From Cymbidium sinense (taxonomy: Eukaryota; Streptophyta; Magnoliopsida; Asparagales; Orchidaceae), in NCBI GenBank assembly GCA_021442155.1, contig CM038222.1, positions 18,734,923 through 18,798,922 on the forward strand: a stretch of 64,000 bases of DNA, written 5' to 3'. Below are positions 11,841 through 23,811 of the stretch, in pieces. The position numbers were made by a program, and so were the translations under genes. The notes beneath the pieces were generated by a model. The model made no database searches, was not told where the DNA came from, and was given only the letters and a program-made list of their open reading frames with translations. Every line of letters starts with the position of its first letter. Positions within the stretch are counted from its first letter, which is position 1.

Positions 11841-13245
11841 TAAGCACCCCCTCATTTGTCCCTTTAAGTCGGATGACTCCCCTGTGTGGAAAAGACTCTA
11901 TTCTGTCAAATGGGATGTCGAATCCCTAATTTTTTGGGGCATCAACTCTGGTGCCTCTTTCTTTTGGCAAGATAACTGGAGTGGTTGTGATTCCATGGAT
12001 GACTTACTCTACACCCACTCCACTTCCGCTATTAAAGTAAACTCTTTCTGGCATAATAATAAGTGGAACAATAGTAAGCTTGCTGATTTTATCCCTTCTA
12101 CTTTCTAGAATATGGTTACTACTATTCCTATCACTCCTCAAAATCAAGATCATATTCTCTTTAAGCTCTCTCACAATGGCGATTTCAACCTCAAAAATGT
12201 GTGGCTCCACATTAAAGATACTCATGTTTCCTCTTATGTATTTTCTAAACTTTGGAATAACAATATCCCTATTTCTTATTCTGTTCTTACTTGGTGTACT
12301 CTAAAAATTTTATCCCTGTTGATTCCTTGTTGTGGGTAAAGGGTTTCATATACCCTCTAAATGTCAATGCTATTTTCATATTGAGAATGTTAATCATGTC
12401 TTTCTTAATGGGGTCATTGCTTCTAAACTTTGGATTTGGTATGATGATCTTTTTAACACTGTAAATTTCAATGGCTCTCTTACTTTATATCAACTTCTTG
12501 AAATTTATTTTGATAATACTATTAAAGGTCACATTAAAGTTATCATTGCTATCACTCTTATCTGGTTCATATGGATGGACTGGAATGATACAAAATACCG
12601 TGGGATTCCTATGAACCATGTGAGGATTATTGCTAGAACTAAAAACAAAATTTGTGACTTGTTTAAAGCCAATCTCATTCATTACAAACATTTCAAAGGC
12701 TGTAAATTTGTGGGCATAAATTTGCCGGATCAACCTTCCTTTCAAAATGACAAGATTGTCTATTGGAAAAAAACCTCTTGATCATATTATTAAAATCAAT
12801 ACTGATGGCTCTATTTCTCATAATGGTTCTGGTTGTGGTGGCATTTTCAAGAATTCTAAGGGTATGATCCTATGTGCTTTTGCTTATCCCCTTATTTCCT
12901 GCACTGTTCCTTTTTCTGAACTTATGGCAGTCTTCAAAGCTCTTGAGATTTGTCTCCAAAATGGATCAATATTTGGATCGAGGTGGATGGATCGCTCTCT
13001 GATTGATCTCTTGACTTCCACTAAGATGAAAGAATTGAATGTACTATCTCCTCAAGCAAACTAAATCTCTTCTTTCCCAAGAATTTTAACATCACTCATG
13101 TTTCATGAAGGAAATGCAGCCGACTACCTTGCCAACTGGTGCTAGATCCAATGGTATCATCTTCTTTGATCAACACACCTTACCCAAACACTTGTGTGGG
13201 CTGGTTAACTTGGATAATTCTGGGTTACCTTATCTCAAAACTTAA
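11841..13245 (+). pseudogene. LINE ORF2 part 3: zinc-binding region and RNase H
   Basis: 11880-12110 encodes the W-rich connector (SFFWQDNWSG). A zf-RVT-like region follows at about 12250-12450 (CQCYFHIENVNHVF), then TLIWFIWMDWND at about 12550. The RNase H starts near 12797 with INTDGSI, GCGGIFKNSKG and a SELMAVFKALEIC segment, then breaks after about 12970. The final ADYLANW block (about 13119) and NLDNSGLPYLKT lie in other frames, with the stop at 13243-13245. The order and C terminus match copy 1. The family therefore encoded its own RNase H, as some plant L1 groups do. Confidence 0.85.
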
Positions 13246-16200
13246 TCTAATCTTTTGATGTTTTCTGTCCATTCATCTTTTTTCTGTTTGCTTCTTTATT
13301 TTTTGGTTCTCTATTCCTTTTTGTACCTTTTGTGGATGTTTCACACAGAGGACATTAGTGTCATGCTTTGGTGTTTTAATAGCTCCTCCTTCTTTAGGAG
13401 GCTCACTGCTTTTGGCATTTACATTGATAACAGGCTGCTGTTGAGCTATGTGCAAATGGATACTCAACATAGGAATTATGTTGAGCCTTGTGTTAGCTGC
13501 TATTGGTTTTATATCCCCAATCCTACTTGGGTTTCTTTTACCAATCGGTGATTCCTAATCCTAGAGGCTTAATCTTTCTTGGATGGAGATTTTTATTTCT
13601 ATGGGTTTAACTTCTCCCATGTGGGGGGTTTCCTTCTTTTCTTCCACCTGCTATGGCTATTTTTGCGTGTTCTCTTGTGTCAGTCACCTTACACAGATGA
13701 GACCTATTAGGAACTTAGATATTACTTGGTTATCATTATATGTTTCTTTCACTTTTCTTGGGTGGATTCTCAGGCATTCGCTATTTCTGTTACTTTTTTT
13801 TGTCGGATGGAGTTTATTCAGATAGTTTCTGGCTGCTTTACCCAGGATATCCTTTCTGTGCAGGATGTTTCTGAGATTGGTGCTTTGGTCAAGTTCTTTT
13901 ACTGCTATTGTCTGAAGATTAATTATTTTTTGCTGGCTATTTTCTCTCATTCCCTACAGGAATGGTTCTTCTTATTGGCCTCTCTTTTTAGTTTTTATTG
14001 TGTTTACCCCCTTTTTCTATTTTTCTTTCTGATCTTGTTGCTAATACTTGGGATGCTGTTGGTCTTCCCTGCAACTATTTTCACTCTTTATGCTTGGATG
14101 GGAACATGCAAATCTTGAAGATCATTCTCCTATTCTGCTTGAATTTAATCAATAGTTTATCTTATATGCATAACTCGGTTATTGGCCAACCTATTGGTTA
14201 TTACTATCATTATCCTCAATCCGGGTTAATATGACTAAGCAACCCGCATCAACTGCTTATGAATGTGTCTTAGGATTATTTTTTGTGGTGGGGAGTCATA
14301 TTACCTACCCCTCCCATTCTGCTACATTTTCCTCATCATCACCACCGGTTTTTTGTATGCTACCGAGTTATGGTTTTGCTGATTATCTTGGTACTTTCAG
14401 CTTAATTATTTTAATCCAAAGTAGGACAGCTATTGAGCACCAATTAGTTGCAACTTTCCTTATTACTGCTATTTTAATGTTTATGATATCCCATGTCTAT
14501 TCTAATATCTCTTTACAGGAATGGAATTGTGTTATTCACTTCAATGTTAGTCATTGGCTTTTTGGGTTCTCTTTTCATATTGTTGTTTTTGTGAATTATG
14601 GTTGTTTTTTGATTCCCGATCTCCCAACTGTTTGTACTACTATCAACTGGGCTGTGTTTGATCACACATGCTATTGTTGTTTCCTTCCTGTATCTGTTTC
14701 CCATAATCAAATTTCTTCTTTTATATTATGGGATCCATCTTATATTCTGTCTACTCTTAATGGCATATCCTATGGTCAACTTGTTGATAACTTCTCTCTT
14801 ATTTGTTGGCTGATATGGTACCTTGAGGGTAACAATGTCCCCACTTTTGATTTTTGATTGCTTGTCCGAAGATGCTAACATCTGGAATGCTGTTTGTCTT
14901 CCTTGTTGTTTTCTCTCCCTATGCTATGATGGGAACATGCAATACTTAAAGATCTTTTTTTTTGTTATGCTGGAAGTTAATCAATGGTTTATCTTATATG
15001 CATAATTGGGTTATTGACCAACCTACTGGTTATTATTGTCATTATCCTTGACAGAGTTGGATTAAGGTGACTAAGGTCCTTGTTACTGATCTGATTTCTC
15101 TGAATGTCACTTACTGGATTGGCTTGTGCTAGGGAGCTATTCATTATCTTTCCCTCACTTTCTTTATATATGTTTTTGGGTGGCCTGTTGGCCAGCTTGT
15201 TGGTCTTAGCTGCCTTGTTTGTTGGCTGAACTAGATTAACTCTCTTCATGCTATCTCTAGGGCTTTGGTTTATTTTGTTCAGCATGCCTCTATTGAAGTT
15301 GCTGATTGCTTAGTGCTTTGAACCCCCTTATTGGTTTATTATATGCTTATCATCGGATTTCATTGGTCTATCTTATCTGCTGCTATTTTTTTTTTTTTTT
15401 CATCCTTTTGATAAACTTGCCGCTTATAATGGTTGTATGGCATTAGGCATGCTATTTGTTGTTTTGATTATTTCTTGTCTTGGAGATTTCCTACCTTGGT
15501 TTATCAGGACACCTATGTTGGCTCCATCTTTGTTGGTTGTAGGATTTCAGGGTCCTATGTTTAGCAAGCTATTTCTGACCTTGCTATTCTGATGGTGCTA
15601 GTTTTTGGAGATTTCTATCTGAGTTGCTGCCTTCAAGATAACTATTTTTATGCTCTATCTATTTGGTTATTAACTACTGCCATATCTACTCTGATTGAGA
15701 GGTTTTTTGGCCAACTTGCAGTCCTAACTTGTCTTGAATGTTGCAGTCTTCACTGTTGCTATATTGGTTATTTTTTGCCTTGGTTATCCGCTGTCCTAAT
15801 TTTTTTGGATTCAAATGTTGATACTCATTTCAATCCTCTTATTCATTTTTCTTCTGGTGTGTTTCATTGTTGCATTAGCTATTTTGCTGTTGGGGTTGGC
15901 TTTCTGAATGCCCTTGCTATTTATGCTCATTGCTCATCTCACTGTGATCTGTGATTACTGTTGTCTCTATTCTATCTCGGTTCATTTAGGTTTGAGCTTT
16001 TTTATGCCTATTCGAAAGAGTGGTATTATGACGCTTTTGCCTTTTGTCTTGTTCTCTTGGTTATTTGTTGAATGGATTATCCAAACTTTGACCCCGAATG
16101 TCACTATGGAGTAGAGCTCTAACTATCTTTACTTGGTGCTATTTTTTGGTTGGTTGCATTTCTGTGTTGAGCTATCGCCTTCCTTTACAATTGTTTTTCT

Positions 16201-17106
16201 CCAATATATGGATATTAAAAGGGGTTGTTTCGCCCGAAAGTTTCATTTATATATCATATGATTGGAAAGGTGTTAATTATAAGCTCATTGACTTGATTAG
16301 CGGATTTCAAGTTGTCTCATCTATTGTTCTCTTGTGGAGGGATTATATGCTGGTTTGCTTTATTATTTGGATATCCCTTTTCATGAGGCTCTGGCTAAGA
16401 TGACTAATTCTCTTATGTCTATATATTCTCATGTCGATGACTATATTGATGATACTTTTCTTGAATGGGACACCTTATCTTTCCTCTCTCTATTTTAGAT
16501 ATGATTTTGTTTAGGATTGCATGTAATAAAGCTCACAAGACTATCAAAAATTGGGTGTTACCTCCTCACAGGTTTGTTGGCTATGATGGTTGTGATGATC
16601 TCACTCCCTTTTGGTTTGGTAGTAGCTCATGTGAAGTAACCCTTCTGCTGAAGTTTGGATGCTCATATTTGCATTTGCCCTAACTTGGTGTGACTGAGCT
16701 TGAGCCTTCTCTATTAAATTTCCTTACTATCGCTCTCAGATTATATTGTTTCCATTTATCTCTTTGTCTGTATTACCTTAAATGTCCTAATCTCTCTCTC
16801 ATTGTAATTTTGCAGGTGATTCTCTCTTGTTCTCTTGCAGGTTTGCTCCATATTATCATGCACTCTAACATCTTTCAAAGCATTGGCCTTAATCTTCCCT
16901 TAGCATATTATGTTAATCATCTTGTATCTTTTGATTGCTTTAATGTCTTCTTTTGCTTTTGGATGTACTTATATAGGGGTTTTACTCCATAGGCTTATTG
17001 TAGCTCTCTGAGCAATAGTTTTGGAGTTTACCCTTTTTAAGGACCTTGTAACCCTTTTTTTTGTGGCAATAAAATACCCCCACATGGGGTTTCCCTAAAA
17101 AAAAAA
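13246..17106 (+). other. LINE copy 2 long 3' tail with repeated modules
   Basis: 3.86 kb of T-rich (about 40% T by eye), G-moderate sequence follows the ORF2 stop. It contains degenerate repeats of a module carrying TTGGCCAACTTG-like and GGTTGTTGGCTG words and a distal GTTCAGCA(A/T)GC box (for example about 15176-15290). The part from about 15170 onward is colinear with 19455-21422. Many short open frames encode hydrophobic peptides, which T-rich DNA does by default. No domain is recognised. The tail is several times longer than a typical LINE 3' UTR. Confidence 0.7.
17030..17106 (+). terminator. LINE copy 2 polyadenylation end
   Basis: AATAAA lies at 17068-17073, followed by a small possible hairpin (CCCC-ACAT-GGGG, about 17078-17089), GTTTCCCT and a run of ten A. 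The corresponding end at 21350-21422 keeps AATAAA, CCCC..ACATGGGGTTTC and an A-run, so this is a conserved 3' terminus of the family. Confidence 0.8.
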
Positions 17107-18540
17107 CCCTAAAACCTAAACCTTAAACCCTTAACCCTAAACCCTAATTCCTAAACCCTAAACCCTAAACCTTAAACACTAAACCTAAAACCCCAAACCC
17201 TAAACCCTAAACCCCAAACCTTAAATTAACCCTAAACCCAAAATCTTAAACCCTAAACCCTAAACAAACACTAAACCTTGAACCCAAAAAAGCTAAAAAC
17301 CTAAACCTAAACTAAATAAAACCTAAAAAAGTAATTAAAAAAACCTAAACTAAAATAAAATAATAAAATAAAATAAAATAAAAACATAAACTAAGACCTA
17401 AACCTTAATAAATAATAAATAAAAAACTAAATTAAAATAAAATAAATAAATGCCTAAACTAAACTAAAAATATAAAAACTAAACCTAAAATAAAAAAATA
17501 AACCTAAAATAAAATAAAATAAAACTAAATAAAAACCTAAACCTAAAAACTAAACAAAAAAATAAAACTTAAAAATAAATAAAAAATAAAATCAAAACCC
17601 TAAACTAAAAAAAAACTTATACATAAAAAAAAATAAACTTAAACCTAAACTATAAAAACATATCTAAAATAAATAAAACATAAACCTAAACCTAAAATAA
17701 ACTAAAACTAAACCTAAACTATAATAAACATATCTAAAATAAATAAAACATAAACCTAAACCTAAAATAAACTAAACTTAAACCTAAACCTATACTAAAT
17801 AAAATAAAATAAACTAAAAATAAACCTAAACCTAAAGTAAAAAAATAAAACCTAAAAATAAACCAAAATAAAAACCTAAAACCTAACATTAAAAAAATCA
17901 AAATAAAAACCTAAACCTAAACCTAAAAATAAAAATTAAAACATAAACCTAAAAAATAATATAAAGACAAAACTAAACTAAAAAAGAAAACGTAACCTTA
18001 ACTTAAACCTAAAAAATAAACTAACATAAAAAAATCTAAACTAAAATAAATAAATTAAACTAAATAAAAAAAATTAAACTTAAATAAAAATAAAAAATAA
18101 AAACCTAAACCTACGAGTTTACTTAATTAAAAAAATTTAAAAACTAAAAGAATATTAAAATAAAAAAAACCATAACCCTAGACCCTAAACCCTAAAACTA
18201 ACCCTAAACCTTGAACCTACAACCCTAAACCCTAAACCTTAAACCCGAACCCTAAACCCTAGAGCATAAACCCTAAACACTAAACCTTAAACCCTCAAAA
18301 CCTAAAAACCTAAACTAAAATTAAATAAAACCTAGAAATGAAATAAATAAAAAAACATAAACCTAAATTAAATTAAAAAATAAAATAAAATAAAAACCTA
18401 AACTAAAACCTAGACATAAACCTAAACCTAAACCTAAAAATAAAATAAAAAATAAAAAATAAATTAAATAAACACCTAAACTAAACTAAAGAAAGTAAAC
18501 CTAAAAATAAAAAATCTAATTAAAATGAAAACAAAACGAA
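17107..18540 (+). repeat. Telomere-like satellite block 3
   Basis: CCCTAAA-rich sequence to about 17290 is followed by an AAATAAA/CCTAAA block containing a short internal duplication: a CTAAACATATC...ATAAACCTAAAC segment recurs at about 17650 and 17710. The conserved box (ACGAGTTTACTTAATT) is at about 18113-18128, then a new CCCTAAA block and another AAATAAA block reach the next LINE piece. No gene is seen. Confidence 0.88.
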
Positions 18541-18810
18541 AATTGTGCAGATCTTGCTTGTTGGTAATTCTCTGAATCCGGGTTATTGCTCCTCATCTTC
18601 GGGTTTTGGTTTGTTTTGTTCGATTCTATTGAGGTTGTAGACAACAAGATGGCTTTTATTTTTTTTCTTGACTATTTCTTATCTCTTATTTTTTTGAATG
18701 TTTGTGTATTAAAACTGATGTCAGCTTGTTTTCACCGCTATTTTTTTACATCCTGGTTCAGCTAGTCTTGGCCAGACCTCTTCTTTAACTATCTGGGATT
18801 TAATGTATGA

Positions 18811-20480
18811 ATTATAAATTTGAATGGTTGGTTTTATGGCCAACTTGCTACTATTTTCTTTCTTGGTTGTTGGATGGTCTGGATCATTGAGTCTTTTATC
18901 CAACAAGCTGTTACTGGGGTTGTTTATCTAGTTCAGCAGGGTGCTATTGGTGTTGTCTTGTTGATTGTTTTGCCCAACCTCATATTCCCAATCTGCCAAG
19001 AAAGATTTTGCAATTTCCTATTCAATTTTATTAATTCCTTCCAGGTTTGGACTTCCTTAATGGCTTCTCAATTTGCCTTTAATGTGGTTGTGGGTCTAGC
19101 TGCTAGCTTGATCATCTTTATCTAGAAGGTTTTTTCTGTTGATTATCTTTTGAACCCTTTCTGTTGCTACTTGACATCTCTATTTTTTATTGGAATTTTA
19201 TATGGTGGGTGTAATTTTTGTTTTATTGCTACCACTGTTGGCTTTTGGATTTTAGGGTCCTTTGTCCAGCAGGTTGTCTTTATGGTTATTATCTATTTCT
19301 TGCCTTTTATTTCTCTTACTATTTTTGCTATTAACAACTAGGCAACTGTTGATTTCTCCTACTGCTGTTTTATCCCCCTTGATTCTATTCAATTGTGCAG
19401 AACCCTGTGATTTTCCATCTGATTATTTGGATCTTTACATATGCTCTCTTTACTCTAAATGGGTGGACTTTTGGCCAGCCTCTTGTTAATTACTGTCTGG
19501 GTTGTTGGCTGAACTGGATTAATACTCTACAAGCTATTTTTGGGGTTTTGGTTTATTTTGTTCAGCAAGCCTCTAATGAAGTTGTTGACTGCTTGGTGGC
19601 TTTTGATTTGAATCTCCTTATTGGTTTATTTTATGTTTATCACCTGAATTCTATGGACTACTTTATCTGTAGCTCTTTTCTCCATCTTCTTTCAGTTAAA
19701 CTTGTATCTATTGCACTGTTTATTTTAAATGGGTGGTTCTCTGGCCAGCTAGCAGGTTTTCATTGTCTTGGCTTTTTGTTGTCTTGGATATTTGCTATCT
19801 TTGTTTCTCGGGATTCCAATGTTGGCTCTATCTTTGTTGGTTGTAGGACTTTAGGGTCCTATGTTCAGCAAGCTATTTCTGACTTTACTATTCTGATTGT
19901 TTTGGGTCAATAGTGTCTGGGCTCTACTTTTTTGATCCATGGTTTTATGCTTTATCTACTTGGTTACCAACTATTGCAATGTCTAATTTGATTGAGAGGT
20001 TCTATGGCCATCTTGTTGTCCCTTGATGTCTTGGTTGTTACTATCTTGGCTGCTACTGTCTTGGCTATTTTTTGTCTTGGTTATCTGCTATCTTATTTTT
20101 TTGGATTCTACCGAGGACCATAATTTGAATCCCCATTTTGATTTATTCTCTGCTGGGTTCCAATGTTGCACTAACTGTTTTGTTATTGGGGTTGGCTTTC
20201 TGATTTCCCTTGCTATTTTTGTCTAGGTTGCTGTTCATTTCTTGATAGCTGTGATCTACATTAACTGTTGTTATTTCTATTCCCATCTGGGTTCAATTAG
20301 GCTTGTGCTGCTATCTCCTTGGAATACAATGTCTATTCTGAATGGGTGGTACTATACGCCTTCTTTGCCTTTGCTTTCTTGGTTGTTTGTTGATCTGGAT
20401 TATCCAATTTTTTGGCCAGCATGCTACTACTGGAGCTGTAGTTCTGACTATCTTTATTTGGTGGGTTATCCTGCCTTCCT
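18811..20480 (+). repeat. Degenerate modules inside LINE tail copy 3
   Basis: At least four modules begin near 18815, 19450, 19720 and 20335. Each starts AATGGGTGG or AATGGTTGG, then a GGCCA(A/G)C word, a CTTGG(T/C)TGTT-like word, and often GTTCAGCA about 70-110 bp on. Translated, they give LNGW..GQL...LGCW..WI...QQA, but in different frames relative to each other, so the repeat is better supported at DNA than at protein level. Unit spacing is irregular (about 270-640 bp). Confidence 0.6.
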
Positions 20481-21349
20481 TTACAATTGCTTTTTTCCAA
20501 CTACTGATATGGATATTAATAAGGGGTTTCTTCACATCTGCATTCATTATTATGATTGGGCTAATTTTCTGGACTTTACTTCTAGGCTGTACTCCTGGCC
20601 TGAAGATTCATATATATATCATATGTTTGGGATGGTGTTACTTATAGGCTCATCGACTTGCTTAGCGATTTCAGTCCGCCTCTTCTCGCTATTTTCTTGT
20701 GGATGGTTTTATGGCCTATTTCATATGTATAAGTATCCTCGTGGTGACTATATTGATGATACTTTTCCTGCATGGGACCCCTTATCTTTTTGCCCTTTGC
20801 AATTTCCTTTCTATATTATATATAGTTTTGTTTAGGTTTGTTGGTAATAAAGCCCATAAGACTTTCAACAACTGGCTGCTATCTTTACATAGGTTTGTTG
20901 GTTATGATGGTTGTGATGATTTCACTCTCTTTTGGTTTGGTAGTAGCTCTTGTGATGTAACCCTTCTGCTGAAGTTTGCATGCACATATTTGCATCTACC
21001 CCAACTTGGTGTGACTGAGCCTGAGCCTCCTCTATCACAATTCTTTACTACCATTCTCAAATTATGCTATTTTCAATTATCATTATGTTTGTATTACCTT
21101 AACTGCTCTAATTTCTTTCCGTTTACATTTCTGCAGGTGCTTCTCTCTTGTCCTTTATAGGTTTGCTCCATAGTGTCATGCATTCTCACGTCCTGCAGAG
21201 CATTGACCCTAATCTTCCTTTGGCTTTTTATGTTAATCTATTTGTATCTTTTGATTGCTTTAATGTCTTCTTTTGCTTTTTGTTGTACTTAGATAGGGGA
21301 TCTACTCCTTAGGCTGATTGTAGCTATTTGAGCAGTAGTTCTGGAGTTT

Positions 21350-21422
21350 ATCCCCTTTAAGGACCTTATAACCCTCTTTTTGTGGCAATAAAATTCCCCC
21401 TACATGGGGTTTCTCAAAAAAA
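21350..21422 (+). terminator. LINE copy 3 polyadenylation end
   Basis: AATAAA at 21387-21392 is followed by CCCCC-TACAT-GGGG, TTTCTC and an A-run at 21416-21422. It matches the end of copy 2 position by position, apart from a few substitutions and a shorter A-run. Confidence 0.78.
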
Positions 21423-22779
21423 GCCCATAAAACAACAACCCTAAACCGAGAACCCTAAACCCTAAACCTTAAACCCTAAATAAAAAAATAAAAAATAAAT
21501 AAAACCCTACCCTAAACCTTAATCCTTAAAACTAACCCTAAACCCCAAACCTTAAACCCTAAACCCAAAAACCCTAAACCTTAAACCCTAAACCCTAAAC
21601 CATAAACCCTAAACCCTAAACCATAAACCTTAAACCCTAAACCCTAAAACCTACAACCCTAAACCTTAAACCCTTAACTCCAAACCCTAAACCCTTCACC
21701 TTAAATCCTAAAAACCTAAAAAATGTAAACCTAAACTAAATAAAACCTAAAAATAAAACAAATAAAAAAACCCTAAACCTAAATAAAATAAACAAAATAA
21801 AATAAAATAAAAACCCAAATTAAAACCTAAACCTAAACCTAAACCTAAACTTTAAAAATAAAAAACCTAAATAAAATAAAATCCAAATGTAAAATAAAAA
21901 TATATAAAGTAAAAACTAAATAAAAACCTAAACCAAAAATAAAATATATAAATAAATAAAAAATAAAACCTAAACCCAAAACTAAAAAAACAAAACCTAA
22001 AATAAACAAAATAAAATAAACCAAAACCTAATGTTAAATAAATAATACCTAAACCTAAACCTAAAAGAAACTAAACCTAAATTCTAAACTAAATAAAATA
22101 AAATAAAATAAAAATAAACCTATACATAAACTAAAAAATAATACATAAAAAAAATTAAAATAAAAACTTAAAACCTAAACCTAAAAAAATAAAATAAAAA
22201 CCTAAACCTAAAACTAAAAATAAAAAATGAAACCTAAACCTAAAAAATATGATAAAAATAAAACTAAACTAAACAATAAAGATAAACCTAAACCTAAACC
22301 TAAAAAATAAACTAAAATAAAAAACCAAAGCTAAAATACAGAAGCCAAAAATAAATAAACTAAATTATATAAAAATAAAAGATAAACTTAAATAAAAATA
22401 AAAAATCAAATAAACTAAAATAAATAAAAATAAACTAAAATAACCTAAACCTACTAGCTTACTTAATTTAAGAAAGGTAAAAAAAATAAAATGATAAAAA
22501 ATATAGAAATAAAAAAATAAAAAAAGCTAACCCTAAACCCTAAAACTAACCCTAAACCTTAAACCTACAATCCTAAACCCTAAACCCTAAACCCTACACC
22601 CTAAAAAGCCTTAAATGCTAAATGCTAAACCCTAAACCTAAATCATAAAAGCATAAACCCTAAAACACTAAACCCTAAACCCTAAACTCCAAACCCTAAA
22701 CCTAAAGTTAAATAAACTAAATAAAGTAAATAATAAACCTAAACCATAAAACTTAATAAACGTAAACCTAAACCCTAAG
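21423..22779 (+). repeat. Telomere-like satellite block 4
   Basis: A CCCTAAA-rich stretch (21430-21720), then AAATAAA/CCTAAA (21720-22440), the box (ACTAGCTTACTTAATTT, about 22453-22469), another CCCTAAA block, and the pre-insert flank AAATAAACTAAATAAAG...CCATAAAACTTAATAAACG leading to the glycine-rich fragment. The same flank precedes copies 1, 3 and 4 of that fragment. Confidence 0.88.
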
Positions 22780-23253
22780 AATGGGAAGAACCTTAATGGC
22801 AGGAACATCACCATTAACCAGGCTTAATCTAGATCTTGCAGTTGAGGCGAAGGCATAAGCGATGATTATTGTAATGGTTTTGAAGGACTGAAGTTATGGT
22901 GGATATGGAGGTGGTCATGAAGCAGGATTGGGAGTGGGAAGAGTGGTGGAGTTATAGCCATGGTGGTGGAGGAGGGGAGGATATGATGGTGGATCCAACT
23001 ACTCGAGAGGTCAAGGTGGTTCTGATGGGAATTGGAGAAATTGAAAAATGACCGATCCATTCTGCTGCTTATGGAACTATGTCTTTATAATAGAGATGGT
23101 TCTAGTTATCTAGGGTTTTTGATTTGCTTTATGTGTGCTCATTCATGATCTATGTCATCACTTGTGTCTTAGAAAACTTGGTGTGTTACTTAGTTGATGA
23201 TATTGAAAAAAAGAAATGTTGAATCTAAATTTATTCTTTGTTAAAAAAAACCA
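22780..23253 (+). pseudogene. Glycine-rich RNA-binding protein retrofragment, copy 2
   Basis: This copy has the best-preserved 3' end. It begins NGKNLNGRNITINQA, the end of the RRM of plant glycine-rich RNA-binding proteins, then a stop replaces the next residue. The glycine-rich region is frameshifted and shortened, but the C terminus is intact: YSRGQGGSDGNWRN then TGA at 23041-23043. About 200 bp of 3' UTR follow (TTATCTAGGGTTTTTGATT...TTAGTTGATGATATTG...GTTGAATCTAAATTT) and eight A. The parent would be an RNA-binding, stress-linked protein. This fragment lacks the RNP1/RNP2 motifs and cannot function. Confidence 0.85.
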
Positions 23254-23811
23254 AAAAACCTAAACCCTAAACTAACACTTAAACCCTAAACCAAAAACCT
23301 AAACCCTAAACCTTAAACCCTAAAACTAATGCTAAATTTATACCTAAAACCTAAACCGTAAACCATAAACCCTAAAACTAACACTAAACCCTAAACCCTA
23401 ATCCCTAATCCCTAAATCCAAAACCCTAATCCCTAAATTATAAACCCTATATCCTAAACAACCTAAAAGTATAAACATAAAACCTAAACCTAAACCTAAA
23501 GTAAAAATAAACTAACCTTTGCTTAGAAAATATAAATTTAAAATATAAATAAATAAAACCAAACAACCTAAACCAAACCTCCTAACTACCTAAACCATCC
23601 TAAACTTAATAAAACTAATCCTCTTAAACCCACTAATTAACCTAAACCTTAAATCAAAACCTAACCTAAACCTAAACCTAAACCCTAAACCCTAACCCTA
23701 AACCTTAAACCTTAAACCCCAAATCCTAAACCTAAAACTAAAGTAACTATTTAAATTAAAAAATAAACCCAAACCATAAAACCTAATAAACCTAAACCTA
23801 AACCTAAATTC
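23254..23811 (+). repeat. Telomere-like satellite block 5, ending at a retrofragment flank
   Basis: CCCTAAA variants and a short AAATATAAA part. The last 80 bp (from about 23725) carry the flank that precedes the glycine-rich fragment elsewhere (GTAACTATTTAAATTAAAAA, then CCATAAAACCTAATAAACC), but instead of the fragment an LTR-element sequence starts at about 23812. Confidence 0.88.

Larger units (their letters stand above)
7507..17106 (+). mobile_element. L1-type LINE, copy 2, near full length (9.6 kb)
   Basis: The order is a short leader (7507-7674), ORF1 (7675-9077), a pyrimidine-rich inter-ORF gap, ORF2 (9207-13245) with endonuclease, RT, zinc-binding and RNase H regions, then a 3.86 kb 3' tail ending in AATAAA and ten A residues that run directly into CCCTAAAACC. 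Both flanks are telomere-like repeat, so a target-site duplication cannot be recognised by eye. The coding capacity is nearly complete but broken by several stops and frameshifts. Copies 1 and 3 are on the same strand. This is the reference copy for the family in the window. Confidence 0.9.
18541..21422 (+). mobile_element. LINE copy 3: tail-only, 5'-truncated
   Basis: This has no ORF1 or ORF2. It corresponds to the distal 3' tail of copy 2: 19455-21422 is colinear with about 15170-17106, with roughly 80-85% identity over the last 600 bp as judged by eye. It ends in AATAAA, the CCCC..GGGG hairpin and seven A, then GCCCATAAAAC and telomere-like repeat. The 5' part (18541-19455) carries further copies of the tail module. 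Being the same strand and in the same repeat context, it looks like an independent 5'-truncated insertion, although duplication from copy 2 is possible. Confidence 0.82.

Noticed and set aside
18820..20835. Repeated membrane-protein-like peptides (LNGW..GQL..LGCW)
   Set aside because: T-rich DNA gives hydrophobic open frames by default, and the modules are out of frame with each other. They were kept as a DNA repeat only.
16465..21160. A third LINE protein conserved between the two long tails (HRFVGYDGCDD and following residues)
   Set aside because: The frame is open in both, but the differences I can count by hand in the most similar stretch (about 3-4 synonymous against 6-7 nonsynonymous or stop) show no protein-level constraint. 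The tail modules also fall in different frames.
22866..23060. Minus-strand frame rich in Pro, Leu and His
   Set aside because: It is the antisense of the glycine-rich retrofragment. The same explains the Thr/Ser-rich minus frame at 41666-41893.
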